64,000 bases of DNA from Ruegeria atlantica (lineage in GTDB: Bacteria; Pseudomonadota; Alphaproteobacteria; Rhodobacterales; Rhodobacteraceae). Below, piece by piece: positions 50,845-60,171 of the stretch; the first letter of the stretch is position 1; the number at the start of each line of letters is the position of its first letter. Made by a program: the position numbers and the translations under genes. A model generated the notes under the pieces. The model was not told where the DNA came from. It saw nothing but the letters and a program-made list of their open reading frames with translations, and did no database searches. The stretch is from assembly GCA_013032095.1 (NCBI GenBank), contig WQBJ01000002.1, forward strand, positions 193,501 to 257,500, written 5' to 3'.

Positions 50845-51866
50845 AGCTTGACCCGATGCATCCCCCGGCGGGGTTGATCCTCATCCTCAGTTGGAAGGTC
50901 ATCCGCGCGACTGGACGTCAGTGCGAGGAAGACATCCTCAAGGTCTGCTTCTTCGGTTCGAACGTCGCGGATGCGGATACCAGCGGCGCGTACGGATTCC
51001 AGCACCTGCTCGGCGCTGGTCTGAGCGCTGCGGTATTGCAGAACGAGGTTGCCGTCTTCGCGCAGCGTGGCTTCGACGCCTTGCGCTGCGGGCAGATCAA
51101 CAACCGGGCTGTCGGGCGAGATGACCATCGTCCGGCTGTCCATGCGGCCCAGCAGGTTCGCCGTGCTGTCCTGAGCGATCTTTTCGCCGTGGTTGATTAT
51201 GGCGATCTCGTCACACATCTCCTGCGCTTCTTCCAGATAGTGCGTGGTTAGGATAATGGTCATTCCCTGCTCGTTCAGTTTGCGCACATTGGTCCAGAGC
51301 ATCTGGCGCAGCTCGATATCCACACCCGCCGTGGGTTCGTCCAGCACCAACACTTTGGGGTGATGGACCAATGCCTTGGCCAGCAGCAACCGCCGCCGCA
51401 TCCCGCCCGACAAGGTACGGGCATAGGCTTCGGCCTTGTCGCTGAGGCCGACCAGTTCGAGTATCTCATCGCTGCGGCGCTGCGCCTTGGGCACGCCGTA
51501 CAACCCAGCCTGAACCTCCAACGCGCCGCGTGGAGTGAAAAACGGGTCGAGATTCAGCTCCTGCGGCATCACGCCGATGGCCGCACGGGACTGGCGCGGG
51601 TTCTGGTCCTGGTCGAACCCCCAGATCGAAACACTGCCCGCTGATTTCACTACGAGCCCGGCCAGAATGTTGATCAGAGTCGATTTCCCGGCCCCGTTCG
51701 GCCCCAGCAGGCCAAATACCGAGCCACGCGGAACGGTCAGATCAATGCCTTTCAGCGCGTGTTTCTCGGGCTGACCCTTGCCGCCCCGATAGGTCTTGCG
51801 CAGCCCGTCGATCCTGATTGCCGCATCGGTCATGTGGCTCTTGCCCCCGGTTTGCTCATCGCTCAT
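50841..51866 (-). CDS. ABC-2-type exporter ATP-binding protein
   Basis: 341 residues from the ATG at 51866, which has AGGTG six bases upstream; the ATG at 51833 is also plausible. Walker A is GPNGAGKST, the signature LSGGMRRRLLLAKAL, Walker B VLVLDEPTAGVD, and the switch His is in LTTHYLEEAQEM. A C-terminal domain of about 100 residues resembles those of DrrA/NodI-type ATPases that pair with ABC-2 permeases. No permease gene adjoins it, so its partner must be elsewhere. Confidence 0.92.
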   Translation of the reverse strand: MSDEQTGGKSHMTDAAIRIDGLRKTYRGGKGQPEKHALKGIDLTVPRGSVFGLLGPNGAGKSTLINILAGLVVKSAGSVSIWGFDQDQNPRQSRAAIGVMPQELNLDPFFTPRGALEVQAGLYGVPKAQRRSDEILELVGLSDKAEAYARTLSGGMRRRLLLAKALVHHPKVLVLDEPTAGVDIELRQMLWTNVRKLNEQGMTIILTTHYLEEAQEMCDEIAIINHGEKIAQDSTANLLGRMDSRTMVISPDSPVVDLPAAQGVEATLREDGNLVLQYRSAQTSAEQVLESVRAAGIRIRDVRTEEADLEDVFLALTSSRADDLPTEDEDQPRRGMHRVKL

Positions 51867-51920
51867 AAACGCACCTAATACATGCCCGCGAGGCCGACAA
51901 CCGCAGAAGGATCGCCAGCC

Positions 51921-52097
51921 GTGAACATCGAAGCGCCGGAAACCAAGATCGTCGAAACCGCCCGCGTTGCCTGTGACGGCGGCGAAGGGGCGCTGGGCCA
52001 TCCGCGCGTCTGGTTGCAGATCCCTGAAGATATCGGTTGGGTCGAATGCCCCTATTGCGACTGCAAATACGTTCTGAAGGGCAAAGAACAGAGCTGA
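51921..52097 (+). CDS. small zinc-finger (CHCC) protein
   Basis: 58 residues from the GTG at 51921, with AAGGA nine bases upstream; an ATG at 51882 would add 13 residues. The metal pattern is C (ARVACDG), H (ALGHPRVW), then CPYC, as in the zf-CHCC family related to the mitochondrial complex I subunit NDUFS6. It may act in complex I biogenesis; this is by family resemblance. It is divergent from the ABC ATPase gene. Confidence 0.88.
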   Translation: MNIEAPETKIVETARVACDGGEGALGHPRVWLQIPEDIGWVECPYCDCKYVLKGKEQS

Positions 52098-52104
52098 CTA
52101 ACCG

Positions 52105-52596
52105 TCAGGTGCCGGGTTTGGCAAAACTCTGACAGAGCGCGCCCGCGTCCACATCGCCGTATCTGTTGATCAGGAACTGATCCACATTGGCGCCAGACCA
52201 AACTTGAAATGCCTCACCATTGCTAAGCAGGCCTATTCCGCTGGCGGTACCTGTTTTGGCGTGCTGATAGGTGAAAAACGCGTTTCCCGTGAGCCCGTTA
52301 TCACATTCCAGAGTGGCTTCTCCGAAGCCCAAGCTACCTTGCGCGCGCCACTCGCCGTGGCAACTGAAATCGGCACTTGTTCGGCCAGCATGGGTGCCCT
52401 GCCCCCATCCGACAGCGCGGCCGGTGAAGTAAACGCCACTGCTGCCCAAACAAGCCAGAATAGGAGCGCAATTGGACGAACTCCCACGGTTTTCAAGGCA
52501 ATCCGCAGGCAGTTTTGGGCCCGCTTGGGCCGCCGTCACGACAAGAGCGATTGCGGTTGCTGGCGCGATGGCCGATAAAACGTGCAGACTGAACAT
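52105..52596 (-). CDS. exported protein of unknown function
   Basis: 163 residues from the ATG at 52596, which gives a clear signal peptide (APATAIALVVTAAQAG). The frame extends upstream to 52701 but would run through the polA start region. The mature part has cysteines in ADCLEN, NCAPILACLG, FSCHGEW and LECDNGL, suggesting disulfides, and is glycine-rich. No family was recognised. It is divergent from polA by 27 bases and lacks a good ribosome binding site. Confidence 0.65.
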   Translation of the reverse strand: MFSLHVLSAIAPATAIALVVTAAQAGPKLPADCLENRGSSSNCAPILACLGSSGVYFTGRAVGWGQGTHAGRTSADFSCHGEWRAQGSLGFGEATLECDNGLTGNAFFTYQHAKTGTASGIGLLSNGEAFQVWSGANVDQFLINRYGDVDAGALCQSFAKPGT

Positions 52597-52623
52597 GACC
52601 ACGATCTTATGAGGCACGCCACC

Positions 52624-55428
52624 ATGAGCAAGAGCAATTTCGGAAAAGGCTGTCACCTGCATCTGATCGATGGATCGGCCTTTATTTTCAGGGCTTATCA
52701 CGCATTACCCCCGCTAACGCGCAAGTCTGACGGGCTGCCGATTGGCGCGGTCTCGGGCTTTTGCAACATGCTGCAGAAATATGTCGAAGGAAATGCCGGG
52801 CCGGATGCGCCGACCCATGTGGCGGTGATCTTCGACAAGGGGTCGCACACCTTCCGCAACGATCTCTACGATCTTTACAAAGCCAACCGCGAGGCGATGC
52901 CCGAGGACCTGCGCCCGCAAATGCCTCTGACCCGCGAGGCAACCAAGGCGTTCAACATCGCCTGCAAAGAGCTTGAAGGGTACGAGGCCGACGACATCAT
53001 TGCCACTTTGGCCGTTCAGGCTCGGGACGCGGGCGGGCGTGTGACCATCGTCAGTTCGGATAAGGATCTGATGCAGCTGGTCGGCGGCGGTGTGGAAATG
53101 CTGGATGCGATGAAGAACAAGCGCATCGACACCGATGGTGTGTTTGAGAAATTCGGGGTGGGTCCTGACCGTGTGGTTGATGTGCAAGCGTTGGCCGGGG
53201 ATTCGGTCGATAACGTGCCGGGGGCGCCGGGTATTGGTGTGAAGACCGCAGCTCTGCTCATCAATGAATATGGCGATCTGGAAACCCTGCTGGATCGGGC
53301 GGAAGAGATAAAACAGCCCAAACGCCGCCAGACCCTGATCGAAAAGCGCGATCAGATCGAGCTGTCGAAGAAGCTGGTGCAGCTGGACGAAAATACGCCG
53401 CTGGATTTCACACTGGACGATCTGGAGGTGAAAGACCCGGATGCCGAAACTTTGTTGGGATTTCTGGCCGAGATGGAGTTTCGCACCCTCACCAAGCGCA
53501 TTGCCGATAAGCTGGGGGCTGAGGCCCCGGTCATCGCCGATGCGCCCGCGCCTGTTGCCGAAGTGGAAGAGGCTGAAGCACTACCGTTTGATGCCTCGAA
53601 ATACGAATGTGTGCGCGACGCGGGCGCGCTGCAGAAATGGATCGATCAGGCCTATGAGCGCGGGTGGGTGGCGGTCGATACCGAAACCACCGGCTTGAAC
53701 GAAATGATCGCTGATCTGGTCGGTATTTCTCTGTGTATCGAGGCGGGCGAGGCCTGCTACATCCCGCTCGCCCACCGCGATGGTGCGGCGGATGACCTGT
53801 TCGGTTCGGATGCTTTGGCCGAGGGGCAGATGCCGCTGGATGCGGCTCTAACCCTGTTGAAACCGATGTTAGAGGACCCATCGATCCTCAAGATCGGGCA
53901 GAATATGAAATACGACGCCAAGATTTTAGAGCGCTACGGCGTCGATGTCGCCCCGATCGACGACACGATGCTGATGTCCTACGCCATGCATGGCGGTGAG
54001 CATGGGCATGGTATGGACACGCTGTCCGAACGCTATCTGAGCCATACGCCGATCCCGATCAAACCTCTGCTGGGTTCGGGCAAGTCGGCAATCACCTTCG
54101 ACAAGGTGCCGATTGACGAGGCCACGGCCTATGCCGCCGAAGACGCGGATATCACCCTGCGATTGTGGAAACTGTTCAAGCCGCAACTGCATCATGTGCA
54201 GGTGACCACAGTTTATGAAACGCTCGAACGCCCGCTAGTGCCGGTTCTGGCCGAGATGGAGATGCATGGCATCAAGGTCGACCGCGATGTGCTGAGCCGC
54301 ATGTCGAACGCCTTTGCCCAAAAAATGGCTGGCTTAGAGGCTGAAATTCATGAACTGGCCGGTGAGAACTTCAACGTCGGCTCGCCTGCCCAACTGGGTG
54401 AGATCCTGTTCGACAAGATGGGGCTTGAGGGCGGCAAGAAGGGCAAGACCGGGAAGTATTCGACCGGAGCCGATATCCTTGAGGACTTGGCGACCGAGCA
54501 TGAGTTGCCGCGCCGGGTGCTGGACTGGCGGCAGCTGTCCAAGCTGAAATCGACCTACACGGACGCGCTGCAGACCCACATCAACCCCGACACGGGCCGG
54601 GTCCATACGTCTTACTCGATCACCGGGGCGAACACGGGGCGTCTGGCCTCGACCGATCCGAACCTGCAGAATATCCCGGTGCGCACCGAAGAGGGGCGGC
54701 GCATTCGTGAGGCGTTCATTGCCGAGCCGGGCAATGTGATGGTCAGTCTCGACTACAGCCAGATCGAGCTGCGCATTCTGGCGCATATCGCCGATATCCC
54801 CGCCTTGAAACAGGCGTTTGCCGACGGGTTGGACATTCACGCCATGACCGCGTCCGAGATGTTCGATGTTCCGCTGGAAGAGATGACACCGGATATCCGC
54901 CGTCAGGCCAAGGCGATCAACTTCGGTGTGATCTATGGCATTTCGGGCTTTGGTCTGGCGCGGAATCTGCGCATTCCGCGGGCCGAGGCACAGGGCTTCA
55001 TCGACCGCTATTTTGAGCGCTTCCCGGGTATCCGGCGCTATATGGATGACACCGTCGCCTTCGCCAAAGAGCATGGCTATGTGCAAACTTTGTTCGGGCG
55101 CAAAATCCACACACCCGAGATCAATGCCAAGGGGCCGCATGCCGGGTTCTCGCGTCGCGCGGCGATCAATGCGCCGATTCAGGGCACAGCGGCGGATGTG
55201 ATCCGGCGCGCAATGGTACGGATGCCGGATGCGATCAACGGGCTGCCCGCCAAGATGCTTTTGCAGGTGCATGACGAATTGCTGTTCGAGGTGGCCGAGG
55301 ATGCGGTCGATCAGGTGATCGGTGTGGCGCGCGACGTGATGGAGGGTGCTTCGGACCCGGCGGTGAAGCTAGACGTGAAGCTGAGCGTGGATGCCGGGCA
55401 GGGTGCCAACTGGGCGGAGGCGCACTAA
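52624..55428 (+). CDS. polA: DNA polymerase I
   Basis: 934 residues from the ATG at 52624 (GAGG nine bases upstream). The 5'-nuclease domain is residues 1-290 (LIDGSAFIFRAYHALPPLTR, GYEADDIIATLA). The 3'-5' exonuclease domain (about 335-530) keeps the acidic residues in VAVDTETTGL and YDAKILERYG, so proofreading is expected. The polymerase domain has motif A SLDYSQIELRILAHI, motif B RRQAKAINFGVIYG and motif C LQVHDELLFEV. It fills gaps in repair and replaces RNA primers. Confidence 0.98.
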   Translation: MSKSNFGKGCHLHLIDGSAFIFRAYHALPPLTRKSDGLPIGAVSGFCNMLQKYVEGNAGPDAPTHVAVIFDKGSHTFRNDLYDLYKANREAMPEDLRPQMPLTREATKAFNIACKELEGYEADDIIATLAVQARDAGGRVTIVSSDKDLMQLVGGGVEMLDAMKNKRIDTDGVFEKFGVGPDRVVDVQALAGDSVDNVPGAPGIGVKTAALLINEYGDLETLLDRAEEIKQPKRRQTLIEKRDQIELSKKLVQLDENTPLDFTLDDLEVKDPDAETLLGFLAEMEFRTLTKRIADKLGAEAPVIADAPAPVAEVEEAEALPFDASKYECVRDAGALQKWIDQAYERGWVAVDTETTGLNEMIADLVGISLCIEAGEACYIPLAHRDGAADDLFGSDALAEGQMPLDAALTLLKPMLEDPSILKIGQNMKYDAKILERYGVDVAPIDDTMLMSYAMHGGEHGHGMDTLSERYLSHTPIPIKPLLGSGKSAITFDKVPIDEATAYAAEDADITLRLWKLFKPQLHHVQVTTVYETLERPLVPVLAEMEMHGIKVDRDVLSRMSNAFAQKMAGLEAEIHELAGENFNVGSPAQLGEILFDKMGLEGGKKGKTGKYSTGADILEDLATEHELPRRVLDWRQLSKLKSTYTDALQTHINPDTGRVHTSYSITGANTGRLASTDPNLQNIPVRTEEGRRIREAFIAEPGNVMVSLDYSQIELRILAHIADIPALKQAFADGLDIHAMTASEMFDVPLEEMTPDIRRQAKAINFGVIYGISGFGLARNLRIPRAEAQGFIDRYFERFPGIRRYMDDTVAFAKEHGYVQTLFGRKIHTPEINAKGPHAGFSRRAAINAPIQGTAADVIRRAMVRMPDAINGLPAKMLLQVHDELLFEVAEDAVDQVIGVARDVMEGASDPAVKLDVKLSVDAGQGANWAEAH

Positions 55429-55481
55429 GAGTCGCGTGGGCGCGCTGCTTATCAGGCCCGGCGGGCCCTCTTCGCAGCGGG

Positions 55482-55712
55482 TCAGTCCTGCGGCCTGATC
55501 AGACGGTTCACAAATCGTTGCACGGAAGGACCAAACAACAAGATGACGGTGAAGGCGATGGGCCAGGAAAAGGCCCACGAGGCCATCCAGTCGCCTGCGG
55601 TGCTTGGACCGAACCCGATGGCCTTAACCGTTGCGATGCCGGTCACGACGCAGGACATCAGGCCAGACATAATCAGGCTAAATAGGGCGCGGGCGTAACG
55701 GGCAGGGATCAT
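55482..55712 (-). CDS. DUF2798-family small membrane protein
   Basis: 76 residues from the ATG at 55712, with AGGAT eight bases upstream; an ATG at 55721 is also in frame. Two membrane helices are expected, MSGLMSCVVTGIATVKAIGF and WAFSWPIAFTVILLFGPSVQ, matching DUF2798. The function is unknown. It is convergent with polA, 53 bases apart. Confidence 0.8.
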   Translation of the reverse strand: MIPARYARALFSLIMSGLMSCVVTGIATVKAIGFGPSTAGDWMASWAFSWPIAFTVILLFGPSVQRFVNRLIRPQD

Positions 55713-55774
55713 GTCAGGCATCCTATTGGTCGCAATACCTGAGATGTGCTGCATTTTTCGCCAAAATGCCAGTA

Positions 55775-56530
55775 TTAGACCGCCATCCAGCCAAGGCTGT
55801 CGGGTGTACGCGGTGTCGAAGGCGTATATTCGGCGCTGACCCAGCCGGAATAGCCTGCGGTGTCGATGGCAGAAAACAGGCCCGCGAAATCGGTCTGCCC
55901 GCGCCCCGGTTCGGACCGGTCAGGGGCGGCACCTATCTGAGCGTGGACAATTCGCGGGTGAAAACGATCCCAGATCGTTTGCGCGTCGCCATGGATCATG
56001 TGGGCATGGAAACTGTCATATTGCAGGCCGACATTAGCGCGGCTCACGCGGTCCAGCACCTGTACCGCCAGATCATAGTCATTGAGGAAATAACCGGGCT
56101 GCGAAACAGGATTGAGAGGTTCGATTGTGAACTGCTGCTGGGGCGAATAGTCGGCGGCCCATTGCAGGTTGCGCACGAAACACTCCTGCGCATCCGGCCC
56201 CGAGGCATAACCTGACATGATGTGGATCAGCCCTGGATTCAAAACCTCGGCATAGCGCATGACGCGGCGGATATCTGATTGGAACCGTGCCTCTCCGCCC
56301 GGAACCGCAGCATAGCCAGGCTCACCCCCGGTGTAATTCGGCGGAGGCGCATTGATCAGCACCAGTTCCAGCCCGTTGGCCAGCAGGGCACGGCGGGTTT
56401 CCTTGGCAGCAAGCTCATAGGGAAACAGGATTTCGACCGCTTTGAATCCGGCGTCGGCTGCAGCCTGGAAACGCTCCAGATAGGGAAGCTCGGCAAAGAG
56501 CAGAGAGATATTGGCGGCGAACTTCGGCAT
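55775..56530 (-). CDS. hydroxypyruvate-isomerase-like TIM-barrel protein (Hyi/OtnI family)
   Basis: 251 residues forming one xylose-isomerase-type TIM barrel. Metal and base residues are visible: the first Glu in KAVEILFPYE, Glu in FTIEPLNP, Asp-His in QYDSFHAHMIHGD, and Glu in WVSAEYTPS. Relatives isomerise hydroxypyruvate or 2-oxo-tetronate. No glyoxylate or tetronate genes are adjacent, so the substrate stays open. Between it and the next permease gene there are about 180 bases without a gene. Confidence 0.88.
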   Translation of the reverse strand: MPKFAANISLLFAELPYLERFQAAADAGFKAVEILFPYELAAKETRRALLANGLELVLINAPPPNYTGGEPGYAAVPGGEARFQSDIRRVMRYAEVLNPGLIHIMSGYASGPDAQECFVRNLQWAADYSPQQQFTIEPLNPVSQPGYFLNDYDLAVQVLDRVSRANVGLQYDSFHAHMIHGDAQTIWDRFHPRIVHAQIGAAPDRSEPGRGQTDFAGLFSAIDTAGYSGWVSAEYTPSTPRTPDSLGWMAV

Positions 56531-56707
56531 GAGGAATCTCGGGCATTTGTTGGACGGACCTTACCCGTGCGGCATTTTTTGGGGAAGAGGATCAAAAACG
56601 ACAGATTGTCGAAAATCGACCAGATCGTGCCTGGTGAATCAGAGACCCTTAAACCCATTGCGGCGAATCATTTTTAAAGCGCCAAGCCAACAGAAGGTCT
56701 GAAACCC

Positions 56708-57652
56708 ATGGCGATGAGCCCTGACCCCGTGCGCGGGACCTCTTTGTCGATGTCTGCAGGTCGCAATTCCGCCTTGTCTGGCAACGGCTTGGCGGTGGCC
56801 TCAATGCTGACATGGGCGGCCGGATTTCCGGCGGCTGAGGTGTTGCTGCAAACTTGGCCACCCGTGGCGCTATTTGCGGCACGGCTGGCGTTGGCCGTGG
56901 CGGTCATGGTGCCAATCTGGCTGTTGATCGACGGGCCGCGGCGTGTGATGAACGCTCGCTGGATGCGTGCGATGGTGGTCGGTGGCTGCGGCATTGGGTT
57001 GGGCATGTTCCTTCTGATCGTGGCGCAAAAACTGACCGATCCGGTGACGGTGGCGATCATTGCCTCGTGTGCACCTTTGATGGCGACTCTATTGGAGCTT
57101 GCTGCTGGAACCCGACGGATACGCTGGAATTTCGCGCTGGGCGTGCTGGTGTCGATTGCCGGTGGGTTGATAGCGACCAGCGCGATGGCCCCAGGACAGT
57201 TGGGTCTGGGGGCTGCCCTTGCCATCGCATCGACTGGCCTGTTTTGCTGGGCCAGCATGGCTACTGCAAGAGATTTTCCCGAACTCAGCCAGACTGGCCG
57301 CGCCACAATCACCTTTACGGGAGGTTTGGTCATGGCTTCGGTGCTGCTTTCAGGGGCTGCGCTATTGGGAATGGATGTCATGCCTGCGACCGCCTTTGAC
57401 ATTCAACAGGCCGGGATGCTGGCTATATTTGCGCTCATTGCGATGGGACTGAGCCAAGTGCTTTTTGTTGCCTCAATTGGAAAGCTGGGTGTTGCCCTGT
57501 CCTCATTCCACATCAACATTGCGCCATTCTATGTGATGATGATCATGATGATGTTGGGCGAGGAGTGGAACAGCACCCGCGCGTTGGGTGCAGGGATCGT
57601 CGCGCTGGCCGTAGTGTTGGCGCAGGATCGCAAGGCGCAACGCCCGGCTTAA
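56708..57652 (+). CDS. DMT-superfamily permease (EamA domains)
   Basis: 314 residues with ten predicted helices. The first 20 residues ([20 protein letters not shown]) are hydrophilic, and a later start at residue 15 is possible. EamA signatures include [17 protein letters not shown] and the C-terminal [18 protein letters not shown]. The substrate is unknown. Its stop overlaps the convergent DUF1285 gene by 4 bases. Confidence 0.88.
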   Translation: MAMSPDPVRGTSLSMSAGRNSALSGNGLAVASMLTWAAGFPAAEVLLQTWPPVALFAARLALAVAVMVPIWLLIDGPRRVMNARWMRAMVVGGCGIGLGMFLLIVAQKLTDPVTVAIIASCAPLMATLLELAAGTRRIRWNFALGVLVSIAGGLIATSAMAPGQLGLGAALAIASTGLFCWASMATARDFPELSQTGRATITFTGGLVMASVLLSGAALLGMDVMPATAFDIQQAGMLAIFALIAMGLSQVLFVASIGKLGVALSSFHINIAPFYVMMIMMMLGEEWNSTRALGAGIVALAVVLAQDRKAQRPA

Positions 57653-58239
57653 TCTGGTAAATCTTCCGAGCAGATCAGCGGAAAGAACTGTCCGCCAGAC
57701 CAAATGCCGAACCAGTCGTCCTGATGCTCGGCGATATCCACAAGGCGGTAGAATGTCTTGCGGTCGATGCGCGCCTCAAGGTTTGCGCGAACCAATACAT
57801 AGGGTGACGGCTCTTCTGTTTCCGGGTTTATGACAATTCGGATCGGATGGTCCGGCCCGGCCACTGCGGTGTCTCCGACCTGAGTGGCAAAAGTAAGGTT
57901 TTGCGTGTCGCCTGCGCCTTCGGTGTCGAAATCGACGGCAACAAAGGGCGCGTCTTCAACAGTGATTCCCACCTTTTCGACCGGGGTCACCAGATAGTAC
58001 TTCCCGTCTTCTTTCTTAAGAATTGAGGAAAATAGCTTCACAAGCTCGAACCTGTTGATGGGTGACCCTAAGTAACTCCATGACCCATCTTTTGCGATCC
58101 GGATGTCCAGATCGCCGCAAAACGGAGGATTCCACAGGTGAACGGGCGGTAAACCCTTGGCTTTTGACGCTTTGACTGATGCAGCCAGGCCATCAGGAGA
58201 GGGTGTCACAGGTTTTTGTCCGCTCATTGCTTTTGCCAT
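57649..58239 (-). CDS. DUF1285-family protein
   Basis: 196 residues. The middle contains [20 protein letters not shown] and [20 protein letters not shown], typical of DUF1285, and the C-terminus has [20 protein letters not shown]. It is a cytoplasmic, strand-rich protein of unknown function that in many alphaproteobacteria lies divergent from a moxR operon, as here. An ATG at 58227 is an alternative start; neither start has a good ribosome binding site. Confidence 0.88.
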   Translation of the reverse strand: MAKAMSGQKPVTPSPDGLAASVKASKAKGLPPVHLWNPPFCGDLDIRIAKDGSWSYLGSPINRFELVKLFSSILKKEDGKYYLVTPVEKVGITVEDAPFVAVDFDTEGAGDTQNLTFATQVGDTAVAGPDHPIRIVINPETEEPSPYVLVRANLEARIDRKTFYRLVDIAEHQDDWFGIWSGGQFFPLICSEDLPD

Positions 58240-58291
58240 TTCATATTCGCGCGATACACTTCAATCATAATAGTCCACGGAAGGGAAAGTC

Positions 58292-59299
58292 ATGACCGAA
58301 CCTGCCGACCTCGTGTCCGAGATCGAAGCGCTGGAAAACAAGCTGCAAGAGGCCAAGTCCTCGATCACCCGTCGCTTTATCGGACAGGAAAGGGTCGTGG
58401 ATCTGACCTTGACCGCCCTGTTGTGCGGCGGGCACGCCCTGCTGATCGGTCTTCCGGGGCTGGGCAAGACGCGACTGGTTGAGACGCTGTCGACTGTGAT
58501 GGGCCTACACGGCAACCGAATCCAGTTCACGCCAGATCTGATGCCTGCCGATATTCTGGGGTCCGAAGTGCTGGATACAGCCGATGACGGCTCGCGTCAT
58601 TTCCGCTTTATCTCTGGCCCGATCTTTTGCCAGCTATTGATGGCGGATGAAATCAACCGCGCCAGCCCCCGGACGCAGTCAGCGCTGCTGCAAGCGATGC
58701 AGGAACGCACCGTGACCGTGGCCGGGGAGGACCGCTCTTTGGGTGAGCCCTTCCACGTGCTGGCCACTCAAAACCCGATCGAACAGGAAGGCACCTATCC
58801 GCTGCCCGAGGCGCAGTTGGACCGGTTTCTAGTGCAGATCGACGTGGAATACCCGGACCGACAGACAGAGCGCGAGATCCTGATTTCGACCACGGGTGTT
58901 GAAGAAGATGATGCGCATCAGATTTTCACCAAAGAGGAATTGCTGGCCGCGCAGGTCCTGTTGCGGCGGATGCCGGTGGGCGACTCGGTTGTTGAGCTGA
59001 TCCTTGATCTGGTCCGCGCCTTTCGGCCCGAAGAGGCGGGCGTATCTGATCGCGTAGCCGAGACCGTCGCCTGGGGCCCCGGACCCCGTGCAGCGCAGGC
59101 TTTGATGATGACAGTGCGGGCGCGGGCAATGTTGCAAGGGCGTCTGGCTCCAAATGCCGAGGATGTGCTGGATATGGCCCGGCCGGTTCTCAGCCATCGG
59201 ATGGCGCTGAATTTCGCGGCGCGGGCACGCGGCGATAGTCTGGCTGACCTGATCGAAAAGACAGCCACCGGTCTGATCCGTGCTGAGGCAGCGGCGTGA
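58292..59299 (+). CDS. MoxR-family AAA+ ATPase
   Basis: 335 residues. Walker A is GLPGLGKTRLVE, Walker B with sensor LLMADEINRASPRTQSALLQ, and the AAA lid domain follows from about 225. MoxR ATPases act as chaperones that insert metal or assemble complexes together with von Willebrand-type partners. GGAAGGGAAAG lies upstream of the start. It is the first gene of a four-gene unit and overlaps the DUF58 gene by 4 bases. Confidence 0.94.
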   Translation: MTEPADLVSEIEALENKLQEAKSSITRRFIGQERVVDLTLTALLCGGHALLIGLPGLGKTRLVETLSTVMGLHGNRIQFTPDLMPADILGSEVLDTADDGSRHFRFISGPIFCQLLMADEINRASPRTQSALLQAMQERTVTVAGEDRSLGEPFHVLATQNPIEQEGTYPLPEAQLDRFLVQIDVEYPDRQTEREILISTTGVEEDDAHQIFTKEELLAAQVLLRRMPVGDSVVELILDLVRAFRPEEAGVSDRVAETVAWGPGPRAAQALMMTVRARAMLQGRLAPNAEDVLDMARPVLSHRMALNFAARARGDSLADLIEKTATGLIRAEAAA

Positions 59300-60171
59300 A
59301 TGCCGCGCTGACCCTTCGCGAAAGATCCGAGGCCGAGGCGTCCCGGCTACCGCCCTTGTTGGCGCGCGCCGAACACCTGGCCGGAACCGTTCTTCTGGGG
59401 GACCACGGGCGCAGGCGGTCGGGTCTCGGGGACGATTTCTGGCAATACCGTCCGGCGCAGATCGGTGACAGCCGCCGAATGATCGACCACCGGCGATCGG
59501 CGCGCGGAGATCAGCAATTCGTGCGCGAGCGGGAATGGCAGATTGCACAATCGGTGATGCTCTGGGTGGATCAGGGCGCGTCGATGCGGTTTGCCTCGGA
59601 CAAGAACCATCCCACCAAGGCGGATCGCGCGCGCCTGCTGGGGTTGGCCACAGCCATCCTTTTGGTGCGCGGAGGCGAGCGTGTGGGCCTGACCGGTACG
59701 ACTCTGCCGCCCCGGCGCGGCAACGCGCAAATCATTCGGTTGGCAGAAGCGTGGTCCGAGGATGCTGAGACGGATTATTCTCCGCCTGAACACCGCGCCA
59801 TGATCCCTCATGCCCGCGCTGTCTTCATTTCCGATTTCCTCGGCCCGATGGACGAGGTCGAGTTGGCCCTGACCAAAGCCGCTGATCGTGGTGTACGGGG
59901 TGTGCTATTGCAGGTTCTCGATCCAAGCGAGGAAACCTTCCCGTATAGGGGGCGCACCATCTTCGAGAGTGTCGGCGGCACGACCCGTCACGAGACCCTA
60001 AAGGCAGGAGATCTGCGTGACCGGTATCTTGAACGCCTAGCCAAACGCAAGGACGCGCTGACGCAGTTGTGTCGTGCGACCGGCTGGCAGTTGGGCTTGC
60101 ACCATACAGGTGACAGTGCACAAGCGGCTCTATTGTGGCTCTATCGGGCGTTGGACGGGGGCACGCGATGA
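59296..60171 (+). CDS. DUF58-family protein
   Basis: 291 residues starting with GTG inside the moxR stop. The DUF58 signature is the region DHGRRRSGLGDDFWQYRPAQ followed by IGDSRRMIDHRRSARGDQQF, where most relatives have a conserved Arg-rich block ahead of a von Willebrand A-like fold (VMLWVDQGASM gives a MIDAS-like DxG-S). It is the usual partner of MoxR. It overlaps both neighbours by 4 bases. Confidence 0.92.
   Translation: MNAALTLRERSEAEASRLPPLLARAEHLAGTVLLGDHGRRRSGLGDDFWQYRPAQIGDSRRMIDHRRSARGDQQFVREREWQIAQSVMLWVDQGASMRFASDKNHPTKADRARLLGLATAILLVRGGERVGLTGTTLPPRRGNAQIIRLAEAWSEDAETDYSPPEHRAMIPHARAVFISDFLGPMDEVELALTKAADRGVRGVLLQVLDPSEETFPYRGRTIFESVGGTTRHETLKAGDLRDRYLERLAKRKDALTQLCRATGWQLGLHHTGDSAQAALLWLYRALDGGTR

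Noticed and set aside
54334..55272. 312-codon minus-strand frame opposite polA
   Set aside because: It is antisense to the conserved polymerase domain; its composition follows from the polA codons.
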